DNA from: Oscillospiraceae bacterium
Lineage (GTDB): Bacteria > Bacillota > Clostridia > Oscillospirales > Ruminococcaceae
NCBI GenBank assembly: GCA_021199795.1
Contig: JAJQHJ010000013.1
Coordinates: 1-64,000, forward strand
Length of the DNA stretch: 64,000 nt
Reading direction: 5' to 3'
The notes beneath the pieces were generated by a model. It saw only the letters and a program-made list of their open reading frames with translations. It did not search any database and was not told where the DNA came from. A program made the position numbers and the translations under genes. This document shows positions 8,777 to 16,559 of the stretch, piece by piece (position 1 is the first letter of the stretch; every line of letters begins with the position of its first letter).

Positions 8777-8805
8777 ATTATAACAGGGCTAATTGCAAAT
8801 TACAA
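8777..8805 (-). promoter_or_regulatory. Promoter of the GH2 gene
   Basis: Minus-strand TTGTAA (8800-8805) and TATAAT (8777-8782) with a 17-base spacer, about 75 bases upstream of the start codon. The 8806-8890 stretch between this and the mgtE promoter is AT-rich; I see no further element in it. Confidence 0.72.
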
Positions 8806-8894
8806 TACCAAAATTTAAATGGCTAAAAACTTCTTATGTGTAATTTCATATTTTCATATTGTCCGACTTTAGAATTTTTTAACGTTCTCTACTA

Positions 8895-8923
8895 TTGACA
8901 TGTGATTCAAAGTGGGTTATAAT
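8895..8923 (+). promoter_or_regulatory. Promoter of the mgtE leader
   Basis: TTGACA and TATAAT, both consensus, with a 17-base spacer. The predicted transcript has a leader of roughly 228 bases before the mgtE start. Confidence 0.82.
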
Positions 8924-8976
8924 TAATGGTGATCGGCGTAAAACCGAAATTTTGAATATTATAAGGAGTGAAAATC

Positions 8977-9069
8977 GTGGATTCCGGCAGTAGTAGCCCC
9001 ATACCTCGGGGGAAAAGCATAAATAAGAGCTTACGGTATTGCGATTGTAAGCTCCCGAATGTTCTCTGA
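8977..9069 (+). CDS. Putative 30-residue leader peptide upstream of mgtE
   Basis: A GTG-started ORF of 30 codons within the mgtE leader. It has a well-placed AAGGAG eight bases upstream (8963-8968) and ends TGA 88 bases before mgtE. The product would be a small, basic, serine-rich peptide with two cysteines near its end. Codons for the second half overlap an eight-pair hairpin (GAGCTTAC against GTAAGCTC, about 9027-9054), so ribosome position could change the folding of the leader. I do not recognise the peptide. It may be a regulatory upstream ORF rather than a functional protein. Confidence 0.45.
   Translation: MDSGSSSPIPRGKSINKSLRYCDCKLPNVL
9027..9054 (+). promoter_or_regulatory. Hairpin within the mgtE leader
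   Basis: GAGCTTAC and GTAAGCTC form an eight-pair stem with a 12-base loop, inside the leader ORF. No T run follows, so it is not a terminator. Confidence 0.5.
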
Positions 9070-9123
9070 ATTGTCCGACTTTGTTTAGCTTGCGGATTTT
9101 CAGGGGTATATTCCATTTGCCTT

Positions 9124-9151
9124 TCCTTCGATCAATCACGAATCGGAGGGA
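9124..9151 (+). promoter_or_regulatory. Hairpin that would sequester the mgtE ribosome binding site
   Basis: Bases 9124-9132 pair with 9142-9151 (one bulged G). The downstream arm contains the GGAGGG ribosome binding site (9145-9150) of mgtE. This would lower translation unless it is opened. Confidence 0.45.
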
Positions 9152-9157
9152 TTTTTT

Positions 9158-10525
9158 ATGGAAAGAACAACAGTATTCGACATTGTAATCAAGCTCCTTG
9201 AGCAGCGTAAATTTGCCGAGCTCAAGACCATCATGACCGAGATGAATCCGGCAGATATCGCATCAATCTTTGAAGAAGCAAAGCAAAAGGACATTCCGCT
9301 TATCTTCCGTCTTCTTTCAAAGGATCTTGCCTATGAAACGTTTGCCTATCTCGACTCTGACATGCAGGAGCAGCTTATCCTCGCGTTTTCCGACAAGGAA
9401 ATAAGAGACCTCGTTGACGAGCTCTTCTTGGATGATACCGTCGATATTATCGAAGAAATGCCCGCTAACGTAGTCAACCGAATCCTCAAAAACACCGACG
9501 AAGCGACGAGGCGGCAGATTAACGAGCTTCTAGCCTACCCTGACGACAGCGCAGGAAGCGTAATGACGACCGAGTTCATCTATTTCTCGAAAGAAATGAC
9601 GGTGGACGATGCGTTCGTCAAAATCCGCAAGCTCGGCGTTGTCAAGGAGACCATCTACACCTGCTATGTGACTGAGGACAGAGTGCTTCTGGGGGTTGTC
9701 TCGCTTTTAGAGCTCCTGACAGCCGACCCGACAGTGACTGTCGGCGAAATCATGGACACTAATGTAATCTCGGTCGGCACCAAGGACGACAAGGAAACAG
9801 TGGCAAGAGACCTTGCAAAGTATAACCTCCTTGCAATCCCGGTTGTAGACGACGAAAAGAAGATTGTCGGAATCGTAACGGTCGACGACGCTATCGACGT
9901 TTTGACCGATGAGAGCACCGAGGATATCGAAAAGATGGCGGCTATCATGCCGTCCGACAAGCCCTATTTCAAGACAAGCGTCTTTGAAATGTTCAGAAAG
10001 CGCATCCCGTGGCTTCTTCTTTTGCTTGTGTCCTCAACATTTACAAGTGCCATCATCACCGGCTTTGAGGAAAAGCTGGCGGCAAGCGTCGTCCTGACAG
10101 CTTATATCCCAATGCTCATGGACTCTGGCGGTAATGCCGGAGGACAATCCTCTGCAACAATCATTCGTGGGCTTTCTTTAGGTGACATAAAGCTGGGCGA
10201 CATCCTGAAGGTCATCTGGAAGGAGCTGAGAGTTGCCATTGTCTGTGGCGCGGTTCTGGCAGTATTCAACTTCCTCAAGCTTTTCCTTGTCGACAATCTT
10301 CTTCTCGGGAATCCGGCTGTTACGCTCGCCGTTGACCTTGTCATCTGCATGACGCTGTTTATCGCGATCGTTATCGCAAAGCTTATCGGTTGCGTATTGC
10401 CTATCGCTGCAAAGGCTATAGGAATCGACCCAGCCGTCATGGCGAGCCCGTTCATCACGACCATCGTCGATGCAACTTCACTCTTGGCTTACTTCCTGAT
10501 TGCAACTGCTATTCTCAAGATATAA
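9158..10525 (+). CDS. mgtE: Magnesium transporter MgtE
   Basis: Mg2+-gated channel/transporter of the plasma membrane. At 455 residues it is the normal length. The N-terminal superhelical domain (about 1-130) is followed by a pair of CBS domains (about 131-255, with the DDAIDVLTDE ending) and five membrane segments (from about 284, PWLLLLLVSSTFTS). The pore signature PMLMDSGGNAGGQSSATIIRGLSLGD is intact, and the last helix carries the usual DPAVMASPFITTIVD motif. In characterised relatives the cytosolic domains bind Mg2+ and close the pore. The unusual leader suggests additional control of expression. elaA-like and ridA genes follow closely. Confidence 0.96.
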   Translation: MERTTVFDIVIKLLEQRKFAELKTIMTEMNPADIASIFEEAKQKDIPLIFRLLSKDLAYETFAYLDSDMQEQLILAFSDKEIRDLVDELFLDDTVDIIEEMPANVVNRILKNTDEATRRQINELLAYPDDSAGSVMTTEFIYFSKEMTVDDAFVKIRKLGVVKETIYTCYVTEDRVLLGVVSLLELLTADPTVTVGEIMDTNVISVGTKDDKETVARDLAKYNLLAIPVVDDEKKIVGIVTVDDAIDVLTDESTEDIEKMAAIMPSDKPYFKTSVFEMFRKRIPWLLLLLVSSTFTSAIITGFEEKLAASVVLTAYIPMLMDSGGNAGGQSSATIIRGLSLGDIKLGDILKVIWKELRVAIVCGAVLAVFNFLKLFLVDNLLLGNPAVTLAVDLVICMTLFIAIVIAKLIGCVLPIAAKAIGIDPAVMASPFITTIVDATSLLAYFLIATAILKI

Positions 10526-10537
10526 TCGGTGAATAAC

Positions 10538-10975
10538 ATGGAATTTATCACGAAAACCTATAATGAGCTCACAAAAGACGAGCTCTATGATATCCTGTAT
10601 CTACGCTCTGATGTCTTCATCATGGAGCAGGAGCGCGTTTGCCGGGACGTTGACGGCGACGACAGAAACGCCCTTCACGTCTGGCTTCAGGACGAGAACG
10701 GCATTGCGGCGTACCTGAGAATCCTCTATGCCGAGGACACGAAGACCGCCCTCATCGGCAGGGTTATTGCCGTCAAGCGTAAAACCGGTCTCGGCAAGAA
10801 GATAGTCACCGAAGCTCTTGAGATTTCAAAAGATCACTTCGGTGCGGAAAAGGTTCTTGTCCATGCGCAGGAATGTGCAAAAGGCTTCTACGAAAAGTGC
10901 GGATTCAAGGCAATTTCGGAGCCTAAGTTCGAGGATGGGAGCTTGCACCTTTGGATGGAGACAGAACTTCAATAA
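10538..10975 (+). CDS. GNAT acetyltransferase, ElaA family
   Basis: A 145-residue protein of the ElaA branch of GNAT acetyltransferases, shown by the N-terminal YLRSDVFIMEQERVCRDVDGDD signature. The acetyl-CoA loop region is RKTGLGKKIV (near residue 85), and the C-terminal AQECAKGFYEKCGF is also typical. The ATG at 10538 is preferred. A GTG nine bases earlier (10529) overlaps the best GGTGA-like site. The gap to mgtE is only 12 bases, so it is probably in the mgtE transcript. The substrate is unknown for this family. Confidence 0.85.
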   Translation: MEFITKTYNELTKDELYDILYLRSDVFIMEQERVCRDVDGDDRNALHVWLQDENGIAAYLRILYAEDTKTALIGRVIAVKRKTGLGKKIVTEALEISKDHFGAEKVLVHAQECAKGFYEKCGFKAISEPKFEDGSLHLWMETELQ

Positions 10976-11038
10976 AAAACGCCTGAAAGACACAGCTTGC
11001 AGGCAAAAATAAATCACACTTTGGAAAGGATAATAGCA

Positions 11039-11410
11039 ATGAACGCAGTATTCACAAAATCGGCACCTGCGGCGATTGGTCCCTATTCGCAGGCAATAGT
11101 TTCAGGAAACATGGTCTATTCTTCGGGTCAGATTCCTCTTGACCCTGAGACAGGAGTCCTCGTTGGCACAGAGATTGAAGCTCAAACCGAGCAGGTCTGC
11201 AAGAACCTCTCTGAAGTCTTAAAAGCCGCTGGCACAAGCCTTGACAAGGTAGTCAAGACCACCTGCTTCCTTGACAACATCGCAGACTTCGGCAAATTCA
11301 ATGCAGTCTATGAGAAGTACTTCACCGGCAAGCCGGCAAGAAGCTGCGTAGAAGTTGCAGCTCTGCCTAAGGGCGCACTGGTCGAGGTTGAAGTAATTGC
11401 AGAGGTGTAA
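11039..11410 (+). CDS. ridA: 2-iminobutanoate/2-iminopropanoate deaminase RidA
   Basis: Hydrolyses reactive enamines and imines that PLP enzymes such as threonine dehydratase release, protecting other PLP enzymes. It has 123 residues, the family norm. Signature segments are visible: [23 protein letters not shown], and the C-terminal [21 protein letters not shown] with the conserved arginine. The ATG at 11039 has GGAAAGG upstream. The longer ORF start is not supported. It is the last gene before a hairpin array that ends with a terminator. Confidence 0.95.
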   Translation: MNAVFTKSAPAAIGPYSQAIVSGNMVYSSGQIPLDPETGVLVGTEIEAQTEQVCKNLSEVLKAAGTSLDKVVKTTCFLDNIADFGKFNAVYEKYFTGKPARSCVEVAALPKGALVEVEVIAEV

Positions 11411-11429
11411 TCGCTCGCTTTCAGCTCGC

Positions 11430-11518
11430 GAACCTCTCAGTCAGAGTTGCGAAGCAACTCTCTTAGTTCAGCTACGCTGAACTAATGCGCTCCCCTTATC
11501 AAGGGGAGCCATTTTTTT
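11430..11518 (+). repeat. Dispersed palindromic element R1 (three consecutive hairpins) ending as a terminator
   Basis: Begins with the family signature GAACCTCTCAGTC, followed by three perfect hairpins: AGAGTTGC/GCAACTCT, TTAGTTCAGC/GCTGAACTAA and GCTCCCCTT/AAGGGGAGC, each with a three-base loop, then a T7 run. It can end ridA transcripts. The minus-strand tadA reading frame continues into the last two hairpins. Confidence 0.85.
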
Positions 11519-11971
11519 GCTCCGTAGCTCTGCAAAAAATCTACTCAATATCCCCGAGCACTCTTCAGCCAATACTCCCGAAATCACTTCTGGCTTATGG
11601 TTATATGGGAGTTCAAACAGGTTTATGACTGAGCTGAGTGAGCCGGCTTTCGGGTCGGATGCACCGTAGACTACTCTCGGGAGCCTTGAATTGATGATGG
11701 CTCCCGCGCACATAGGGCAGGGCTCAAGGGTCACGTACATGGTGCAGCCTATGAGCCGCCAGCCGCCCAGGGTTTTGCTGGCTTCGTCAATAGCCATAAT
11801 CTCGGCATGGGCAATAGGAGATTTCGCGCTCTCGCGCAGGTTATACCCCTCCCCCACTATTTCGCCGGTTGAGTCTTTCACAATAACCGCCCCGACCGGT
11901 GTTTCTCCTAAAGAATACGCCCTTTCGGCAAGGTCGAGGGCGCGTTTCATATAATATTCGTGATTTTCCAT
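11468..11971 (-). CDS. tadA: tRNA-specific adenosine deaminase
   Basis: Deaminates adenosine 34 of tRNA-Arg(ACG) to inosine. It is a zinc cytidine-deaminase-fold enzyme of 167 residues with the H55-A-E57 proton shuttle/zinc motif and the P-C85-P-M-C88 zinc pair. The ATG at 11971 has AGGAGGT upstream and overlaps the stop of the Fic gene (TGATG), pointing to translational coupling. The C-terminus is odd: the last 14 or so codons (from MAPLDKGS) are read from the intergenic palindromic repeat R1, so the tail is not family sequence. The enzyme core is complete without it. Confidence 0.94.
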   Translation of the reverse strand: MENHEYYMKRALDLAERAYSLGETPVGAVIVKDSTGEIVGEGYNLRESAKSPIAHAEIMAIDEASKTLGGWRLIGCTMYVTLEPCPMCAGAIINSRLPRVVYGASDPKAGSLSSVINLFELPYNHKPEVISGVLAEECSGILSRFFAELRSKKMAPLDKGSALVQRS

Positions 11972-12735
11972 CAGGGGTTGACCTCCTTTAGGGCTTCTTC
12001 TATTGCTGAGAGCATGAACTTTATGAATTCGGTGGAGCTGCACTCATAATTTGATGTGTTTATCGCTTTATAATACTCCTCCTGCCTGTCGTGGACAACC
12101 GATTCAACCGGAAGCCAGGCAAACAGCGGGTTATACTTCGACAAAATAAGCGTGTGCCAAAGGCGACCGATTCTTCCGTTGCCATCTAAGAACGGATGGA
12201 TAAGCTCAAGCTCATAATGGACAACACAACCTAAAATTATCGGGTCAATGCCGGAATTCTCCGCCCAGCTGAGGAGATTCGATACCGCTTCGGGAACATA
12301 TTGCGGGAGCGTTCCGAAATGTACTATATTGCCATCCTTGTCGACAACTCCTACCGGCTTGGTGCGAAACATCCCACATTCTGAGATAAGTCCACGCATC
12401 ATGACACTGTGAGCCAGAACCAGATCATCTATAGAATATGGGTTCAGCTCATCAAGGCGTTCATAAATCTCATATGCATTTTTCACTTCTTCTATGTCCG
12501 CAGGCGGCGCAAGGACACGTTTGCCATTAAGAACTGCGGTCACGCCCTCAAGGCTCAGGGTGTTCTGCTCTATGGCAAGCGAGCCATAGATGGTCTTGAT
12601 GCGATTAGTGCGGCGCAGGGTCGGGTTAGTTGAAAGCTTTTCAGAGCTTTCCAGAACGCCAATAAGCCCTTTGATTTCATCCACCTGGGCTTCAATCTCG
12701 GGCGTTATTTCAAACGGAGGGTTTTTATTTGTCAT
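11971..12735 (-). CDS. Fic domain AMP-transferase-like protein (self-inhibited class II type)
   Basis: A 254-residue Fic protein. These transfer AMP (or other phosphate groups) from a nucleotide to a hydroxyl of a target protein. The active-site loop HPFLDGNGRIGR (His180) is complete. A GSLAIEQNTLS segment at 51-61 matches the N-terminal inhibitory helix (S-x3-E) that blocks ATP binding in class II Fic proteins, so it is probably self-regulated rather than paired with an antitoxin. It lies between recR and tadA in a housekeeping operon, overlapping the tadA start. The target is unknown. Confidence 0.9.
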   Translation of the reverse strand: MTNKNPPFEITPEIEAQVDEIKGLIGVLESSEKLSTNPTLRRTNRIKTIYGSLAIEQNTLSLEGVTAVLNGKRVLAPPADIEEVKNAYEIYERLDELNPYSIDDLVLAHSVMMRGLISECGMFRTKPVGVVDKDGNIVHFGTLPQYVPEAVSNLLSWAENSGIDPIILGCVVHYELELIHPFLDGNGRIGRLWHTLILSKYNPLFAWLPVESVVHDRQEEYYKAINTSNYECSSTEFIKFMLSAIEEALKEVNP

Positions 12736-12756
12736 AAGAATACCTCCATCTATGGT

Positions 12757-13359
12757 CTATATCTCATTCCTGTTCTCCAACGCCTTAAACAGTGTCACTT
12801 CATCTGCATATTCAAGCATGGCTCCGATGGGGAGACCGAATGCGAGGCGGGTGGTCTTGACGCCTAGTGGCTTCAAGAGCTTGCTTATATACATAGCTGT
12901 GGCTTCGCCCTCGGGGGTGGGGTTGGTCGCCATGATGACTTCCTTGACCGTTCCCTCGCCTATGCGCTTTAAGAGCTCGTTTACCCTGAGCTTATCAGGG
13001 GTAACACCGTCAATCGGGGAAATGAGACCGTGGAGGACGTGATAGACGCCCTTATACTCCTTGGTGCGCTCAAACGCGGCAATGTCTTTCGGATTCTCGA
13101 CGACGCAGATTGTGGAGTGATCCCTTGTTTCGTCAGAACAGATTGAGCAGATGTCTTTTTCGGTGAGATTCTGGCATATCTTGCAGCAGTGGACGGTTTT
13201 ATGAGCATTGACAATGGCATCTGCAAAAGCCTGCGCCTCTTCGTCGGTCATAGACATGACAAAATAGGACAGCCTCTGCGCCGTTTTCATACCTATTCCC
13301 GGGAGCTTGGCGAACTGCTCCGCCAGGACTGTCAGCGGGAGAGCACCTGAGTCTGCCAT
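12757..13359 (-). CDS. recR: Recombination mediator RecR
   Basis: Acts with RecF/RecO to load RecA at single-strand gaps. It has 200 residues, the standard length. The helix-hairpin-helix region ([17 protein letters not shown]) comes first. A four-cysteine zinc finger ([17 protein letters not shown]) follows, then the Toprim core ([14 protein letters not shown] and later [12 protein letters not shown]). The start overlaps the ybaB stop as TGATG, so the two are translationally coupled. Confidence 0.97.
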   Translation of the reverse strand: MADSGALPLTVLAEQFAKLPGIGMKTAQRLSYFVMSMTDEEAQAFADAIVNAHKTVHCCKICQNLTEKDICSICSDETRDHSTICVVENPKDIAAFERTKEYKGVYHVLHGLISPIDGVTPDKLRVNELLKRIGEGTVKEVIMATNPTPEGEATAMYISKLLKPLGVKTTRLAFGLPIGAMLEYADEVTLFKALENRNEI

Positions 13360-13706
13360 CAGAACACTCCCGGCATGTTCATTCCGCCGGTTATCTTCTG
13401 CATTCCTGCATTCGATTCAGTCTCAATCTGGGTCAGGACTTCGTTTACAGCACTTGCAACAAGGTCTTCGAGCATTTCAACATCCTCCGGATCAACTACC
13501 TCCGGCTGGATTGAGACGCCCAGAACTTCACGTTTGCCATTCATAGTTATCTCAACGGCACCGCCGCCGACAGTTGCCTTGAATTCTCTTGCCTCAAATT
13601 CGGACTGGAATGTCTCCATTTCCTCCTGCATCTTCTGAGCCTGACGGATCATCTGGTTCATATTCTGTGGTCCGCCGCCCATTCCCTGTGGTACTCTTGC
13701 TTTCAT
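13359..13706 (-). CDS. YbaB/EbfC family nucleoid-associated protein
   Basis: A small DNA-binding protein that forms dimers and coats DNA. It has 115 residues, with the usual N-terminal glycine/methionine-rich part ([22 protein letters not shown]) and the conserved [33 protein letters not shown] core. It sits in the conserved dnaX-ybaB-recR order and is coupled to recR by a TGATG overlap. Confidence 0.93.
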   Translation of the reverse strand: MKARVPQGMGGGPQNMNQMIRQAQKMQEEMETFQSEFEAREFKATVGGGAVEITMNGKREVLGVSIQPEVVDPEDVEMLEDLVASAVNEVLTQIETESNAGMQKITGGMNMPGVF

Positions 13707-13724
13707 TTTGGTTGCTCCTTTAGT

Positions 13725-15326
13725 TTAGTCTATATCAAATGGTATGTCCTCGCGTCTGGCTTTCTCCATAAGCTCGGCTACCTTGTCTTCACCTGGGGTT
13801 GCTGCCGTGTCTTTTTTTATGCACCGTGCGCCGATGGCATAGCTCTTGCCGGTTATCTCTTTTACTACATCACGAAGCGACTTCGCATTCTCCGGCTTTT
13901 TGAAGAGACTTAAGAAGAATTCCGACTGCACCTCGATCATGAGCCTGTTGCCATAGATTATTCCCCGCGATTCGCTCAGTGCTCCTGCACAGCCGGGGTT
14001 GACCTCTGTGAGCCGTTCCAAAACCTCGTCCCACTGCGGGAAGAGGATAGGTTCCTGTACCGGCTCCGGTTCAGGCTCGGGATTTTGCGGCATGGATGCA
14101 GGCTTGGGTGCAGGTCTTTCAGGTCTTGATGCCGAAGACGTTCTTACGCCGGTGCGCTTCAGCTCTTCTATCTCATCCTCAAGTGCGGAAATGCGCTTGT
14201 TGAGTTCACTCACTGCACTGTCGGAAACGCCCGGTTCCCTCTTTGAAGCCACTCCACACATCCGTATTACTGCCATTTCAAGGGCAGTTCTCTTTGAAGA
14301 TGCCGTGGACATCGAATCGCCGGTGGTCTGGAGTATATCTAAAAGTGCTAAAGTCTTGTCTAGTGTAAGCTTCCCTGCTATCTCCTGGAGCTTCTTAAGC
14401 TCGTCCGGAAGACAGCCCAGAAGTTTCTCGTTGTCCGGCGAGGTTTCCAGAAGCATTACATTTCTCAGCTGGAAGATGAGCTCGTCGCAGAGGCGGGACA
14501 TGTCCTTTGAAGCGGCATAGAGCTTGTCTATGTCCGAAAGAACACTAGCCGACTGCCCCTCTGCTATTCCATCAAGAATCTCATAGAGAGCGTATCTGTC
14601 GGCGGTTCCCGAAACCTCAGAAACGATTGAAACGGTTATATTGTCGCTGACTGCCATGCACTGATCCAGTATCGACAGTGCATCTCTCATAGCTCCGTCG
14701 GAAATTCTCGCAATCGCGGTTGCGGCCTCGTCGTCAAGAGATATCTTCTCCTGCTCGGCAATATAGAGAAGTCGTGCCTTGATGTCCTCCGGGAGAATCC
14801 TCCGGAAATCGAAACGTTGGCACCTCGAAATTATCGTCAACGGTACTTTATGAATCTCTGTAGTCGCAAGAATGAACTTCACGTGCTCCGGAGGCTCTTC
14901 CATAATCTTTAAAAGTGCGCCCCATGCCTGGTTCGAGAGCATGTGAACCTCGTCTATGATATATACTTTATATCTTGCCAGTTCGGGGGTGTAGACAGTA
15001 GATTCACGGAGCTCGCGGATGTCGTCGACACCGGTGTTGGAGGCGGCATCTATCTCGATGATGTCATTGAGAGTCCCGTTATCGGCAGCCTTGCAGATGT
15101 CGCATTCAAGGCAAGGTCGACCATCGTGGGGATTTCGGCAGTTTACAGCTTTTGCAAATATTCTTGCACAAGTGGTCTTGCCGGTTCCGCGGGAGCCGGT
15201 GAACAGGTAGGCATGAGCAGTCTTGCCCTCGCTTATCTGACGCTTGAGCGTGGTTGTTATATGCGGCTGAGAGACAACGTCATCAAACGTCATCGGTCGC
15301 CATTTGCGATATAGTGCGCGGTACAT
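13725..15326 (-). CDS. dnaX: DNA polymerase III subunit gamma/tau
   Basis: The clamp-loader AAA+ subunit of the replicative polymerase, with 533 residues. Walker A is GSRGTGKTT (K50), the zinc module has cysteines 63, 72, 75 and 78, and Walker B is IDEVHML. Domain III and a Pro/Glu-rich linker (EPEPEPVQEP) are followed by a tau-like C-terminal domain. The ATG at 15326 has GGAGGG four bases upstream. An upstream in-frame TTG lies within that site and is rejected. It follows the SRP RNA by 18 bases, an arrangement also seen in other Firmicutes. Confidence 0.96.
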   Translation of the reverse strand: MYRALYRKWRPMTFDDVVSQPHITTTLKRQISEGKTAHAYLFTGSRGTGKTTCARIFAKAVNCRNPHDGRPCLECDICKAADNGTLNDIIEIDAASNTGVDDIRELRESTVYTPELARYKVYIIDEVHMLSNQAWGALLKIMEEPPEHVKFILATTEIHKVPLTIISRCQRFDFRRILPEDIKARLLYIAEQEKISLDDEAATAIARISDGAMRDALSILDQCMAVSDNITVSIVSEVSGTADRYALYEILDGIAEGQSASVLSDIDKLYAASKDMSRLCDELIFQLRNVMLLETSPDNEKLLGCLPDELKKLQEIAGKLTLDKTLALLDILQTTGDSMSTASSKRTALEMAVIRMCGVASKREPGVSDSAVSELNKRISALEDEIEELKRTGVRTSSASRPERPAPKPASMPQNPEPEPEPVQEPILFPQWDEVLERLTEVNPGCAGALSESRGIIYGNRLMIEVQSEFFLSLFKKPENAKSLRDVVKEITGKSYAIGARCIKKDTAATPGEDKVAELMEKARREDIPFDID

Positions 15327-15344
15327 GCTGCCCTCCAAAAAATT

Positions 15345-15479
15345 GCCAATCCGACATATAGGTGTGCAGGCGAGACTGTGTCACACGAAGCATTCTGCTT
15401 AATGCTGCTCGGTTCCCCGCCTGACATGGTTCACAGCGCGTCGTTGCACAGGACCCGCACACCTACATCTCGGATTGGC
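15345..15479 (-). ncRNA. ffs: Signal recognition particle RNA (scRNA/4.5S-like)
   Basis: The ends are complementary (GCCAATCCGA... with ...TCGGATTGGC), giving a long closing stem of about 20 pairs with mismatches. The apical part contains the helix 8 signature: GTCAGG, then GGGGAACCGAGCAGC, matching the GUCAGG...GGAA...AGCAG core that binds Ffh. About 135 bases, between the short (about 100) and long (about 270) bacterial types. It precedes dnaX as in other Firmicutes. Confidence 0.9.
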
Positions 15480-15493
15480 TACTGACTTCAGAT

Positions 15494-15522
15494 AGTATAC
15501 CACACTTCCGCATCTTTTTCAA
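15494..15522 (-). promoter_or_regulatory. Promoter of the SRP RNA (and perhaps the dnaX operon)
   Basis: Minus-strand TTGAAA (15517-15522) and TATACT (15494-15499), 17-base spacer ending GTGTGG. The -10 is 14 bases from the first paired base of the RNA. Confidence 0.8.
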
Positions 15523-15585
15523 GTGCAAAATGCAGTTTTGTACAAATAACATCAAAAAAATTTTTGCATACACATCTTTTTCCTA

Positions 15586-15614
15586 TTGCCGAACCCGGGA
15601 CAATATGGTATAAT
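15586..15614 (+). promoter_or_regulatory. Promoter of the sugar isomerase-like gene
   Basis: TTGCCG and TATAAT with a 17-base spacer ending ATATGG, about 60 bases before the start. Confidence 0.65.
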
Positions 15615-15682
15615 ATTAAGCGAAATATTGCGAAAGTTTTGTGACAATCGGCAATTCGGCATGAACGGGGTGTATGGTAAAA

Positions 15683-16513
15683 ATGAGCGGTGTAAAATTA
15701 TTCTCTCACGGAGGAGAGCTCAGGGCTGAGCTCAGCGATCAGATTGAAGCTGTCAAACGGAATGGCTTGAATGGAATCGAGCTTGGAGGAACGGAATTCG
15801 GTCCCATATCGGACATATCGTTCGTTGCGGCGTGCCTTATCCGTAAAAAGCTGAACGATTCCGGGCTTGAGGTGCTTTCCCTTTCCACAACCATCGGTAG
15901 AATCGGCATCAGGGATGATTTCGAGGCTCAGATTGAAAAGCTCAAGAACACTCTCGAGGTCTGCAAAGTCCTGGGTGCGGACAAGGTTCGGGTGAGCTCA
16001 TTTTTCATCCCGGGATTTGAAAACCCTGACGACTACCAGCAACTGGTTATCGACAGACTCGGAAGAATGAACGAGCTTGCGGGTGCGCATAGCGTGACTT
16101 TATGTCTTGAGAACAAATCCGGCTGCTATGGCGGCACTGCTGAAAGGTGCCATGAAATCCTGAGTGCACTGCCAGAAATGGTCGGGGTGTTCAATCCGGT
16201 TGAATTCGTCAAGGCGGGCGAGAATGTTCTTAACGCCTGGGACAAGCTCCGCTCAAGGATTGCATATGTTCACGTTTCAGATATAACCGATGACGGCAAA
16301 CCAGTCCCTGCCGGAAGCGGCAGAGCCCAGATAAGGGACCTGACCCGGAAGTTCATAGAAAAAGGCGGCAGAAACTTCTCAATAGGTCCAAGACTCACAG
16401 TCCGCCGTTCAAACAAGCAGACGGAACAAGACAGATTCTCATACAAAAACTCCGACGCAGCATTTGACGCAGCGTGCGGAGGGTTCAAAGCAATAATCGG
16501 CATGAGAGGATGA
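15683..16513 (+). CDS. Sugar phosphate isomerase/epimerase-like TIM-barrel protein
   Basis: A 276-residue protein of the xylose-isomerase-like TIM-barrel superfamily (AP endonuclease 2 fold). Relatives act as isomerases or epimerases on sugars, or as inosose dehydratases, using a divalent metal. Visible family segments are GLNGIELGG, LGADKVRVSSFF, VTLCLENKSG (metal-binding Glu) and AYVHVSDI (His). The C-terminus departs from the usual 'E' strand, so the substrate is unclear. The ATG at 15683 suits the upstream GGGGTG better than the ATG at 15674, which is only three bases from it. The last codons form one arm of the terminator hairpin. Confidence 0.75.
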   Translation: MSGVKLFSHGGELRAELSDQIEAVKRNGLNGIELGGTEFGPISDISFVAACLIRKKLNDSGLEVLSLSTTIGRIGIRDDFEAQIEKLKNTLEVCKVLGADKVRVSSFFIPGFENPDDYQQLVIDRLGRMNELAGAHSVTLCLENKSGCYGGTAERCHEILSALPEMVGVFNPVEFVKAGENVLNAWDKLRSRIAYVHVSDITDDGKPVPAGSGRAQIRDLTRKFIEKGGRNFSIGPRLTVRRSNKQTEQDRFSYKNSDAAFDAACGGFKAIIGMRG

Positions 16514-16535
16514 CCTCTCACGCCGATTATTCTTG
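16492..16535 (+). terminator. Terminator-like hairpin that encloses the stop codon
   Basis: Bases 16492-16509 pair almost perfectly with 16514-16531; the loop is ATGA and contains the TGA stop of the sugar isomerase-like gene. A short TCTTGT tail follows, so termination may be weak. Confidence 0.7.
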
Positions 16536-16559
16536 TATTCCGCAAATACGCCTTAGTAA

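Noticed and set aside
8879..9139. An 86-residue minus-strand ORF upstream of mgtE
   Set aside because: It crosses the mgtE promoter and leader, has an atypical composition and no ribosome binding site; likely chance.
8924..9157. M-box (Mg2+) riboswitch in the mgtE leader
   Set aside because: The conserved core was not seen in the leader; a covariance search would settle it.
10529..10537. GTG start of the ElaA-like gene
   Set aside because: It overlaps the best ribosome binding site; the ATG at 10538 is preferred, although the difference is only three residues.
15327..15338. Longer dnaX start (TTG)
   Set aside because: The TTG falls in the ribosome binding site of the ATG at 15326.
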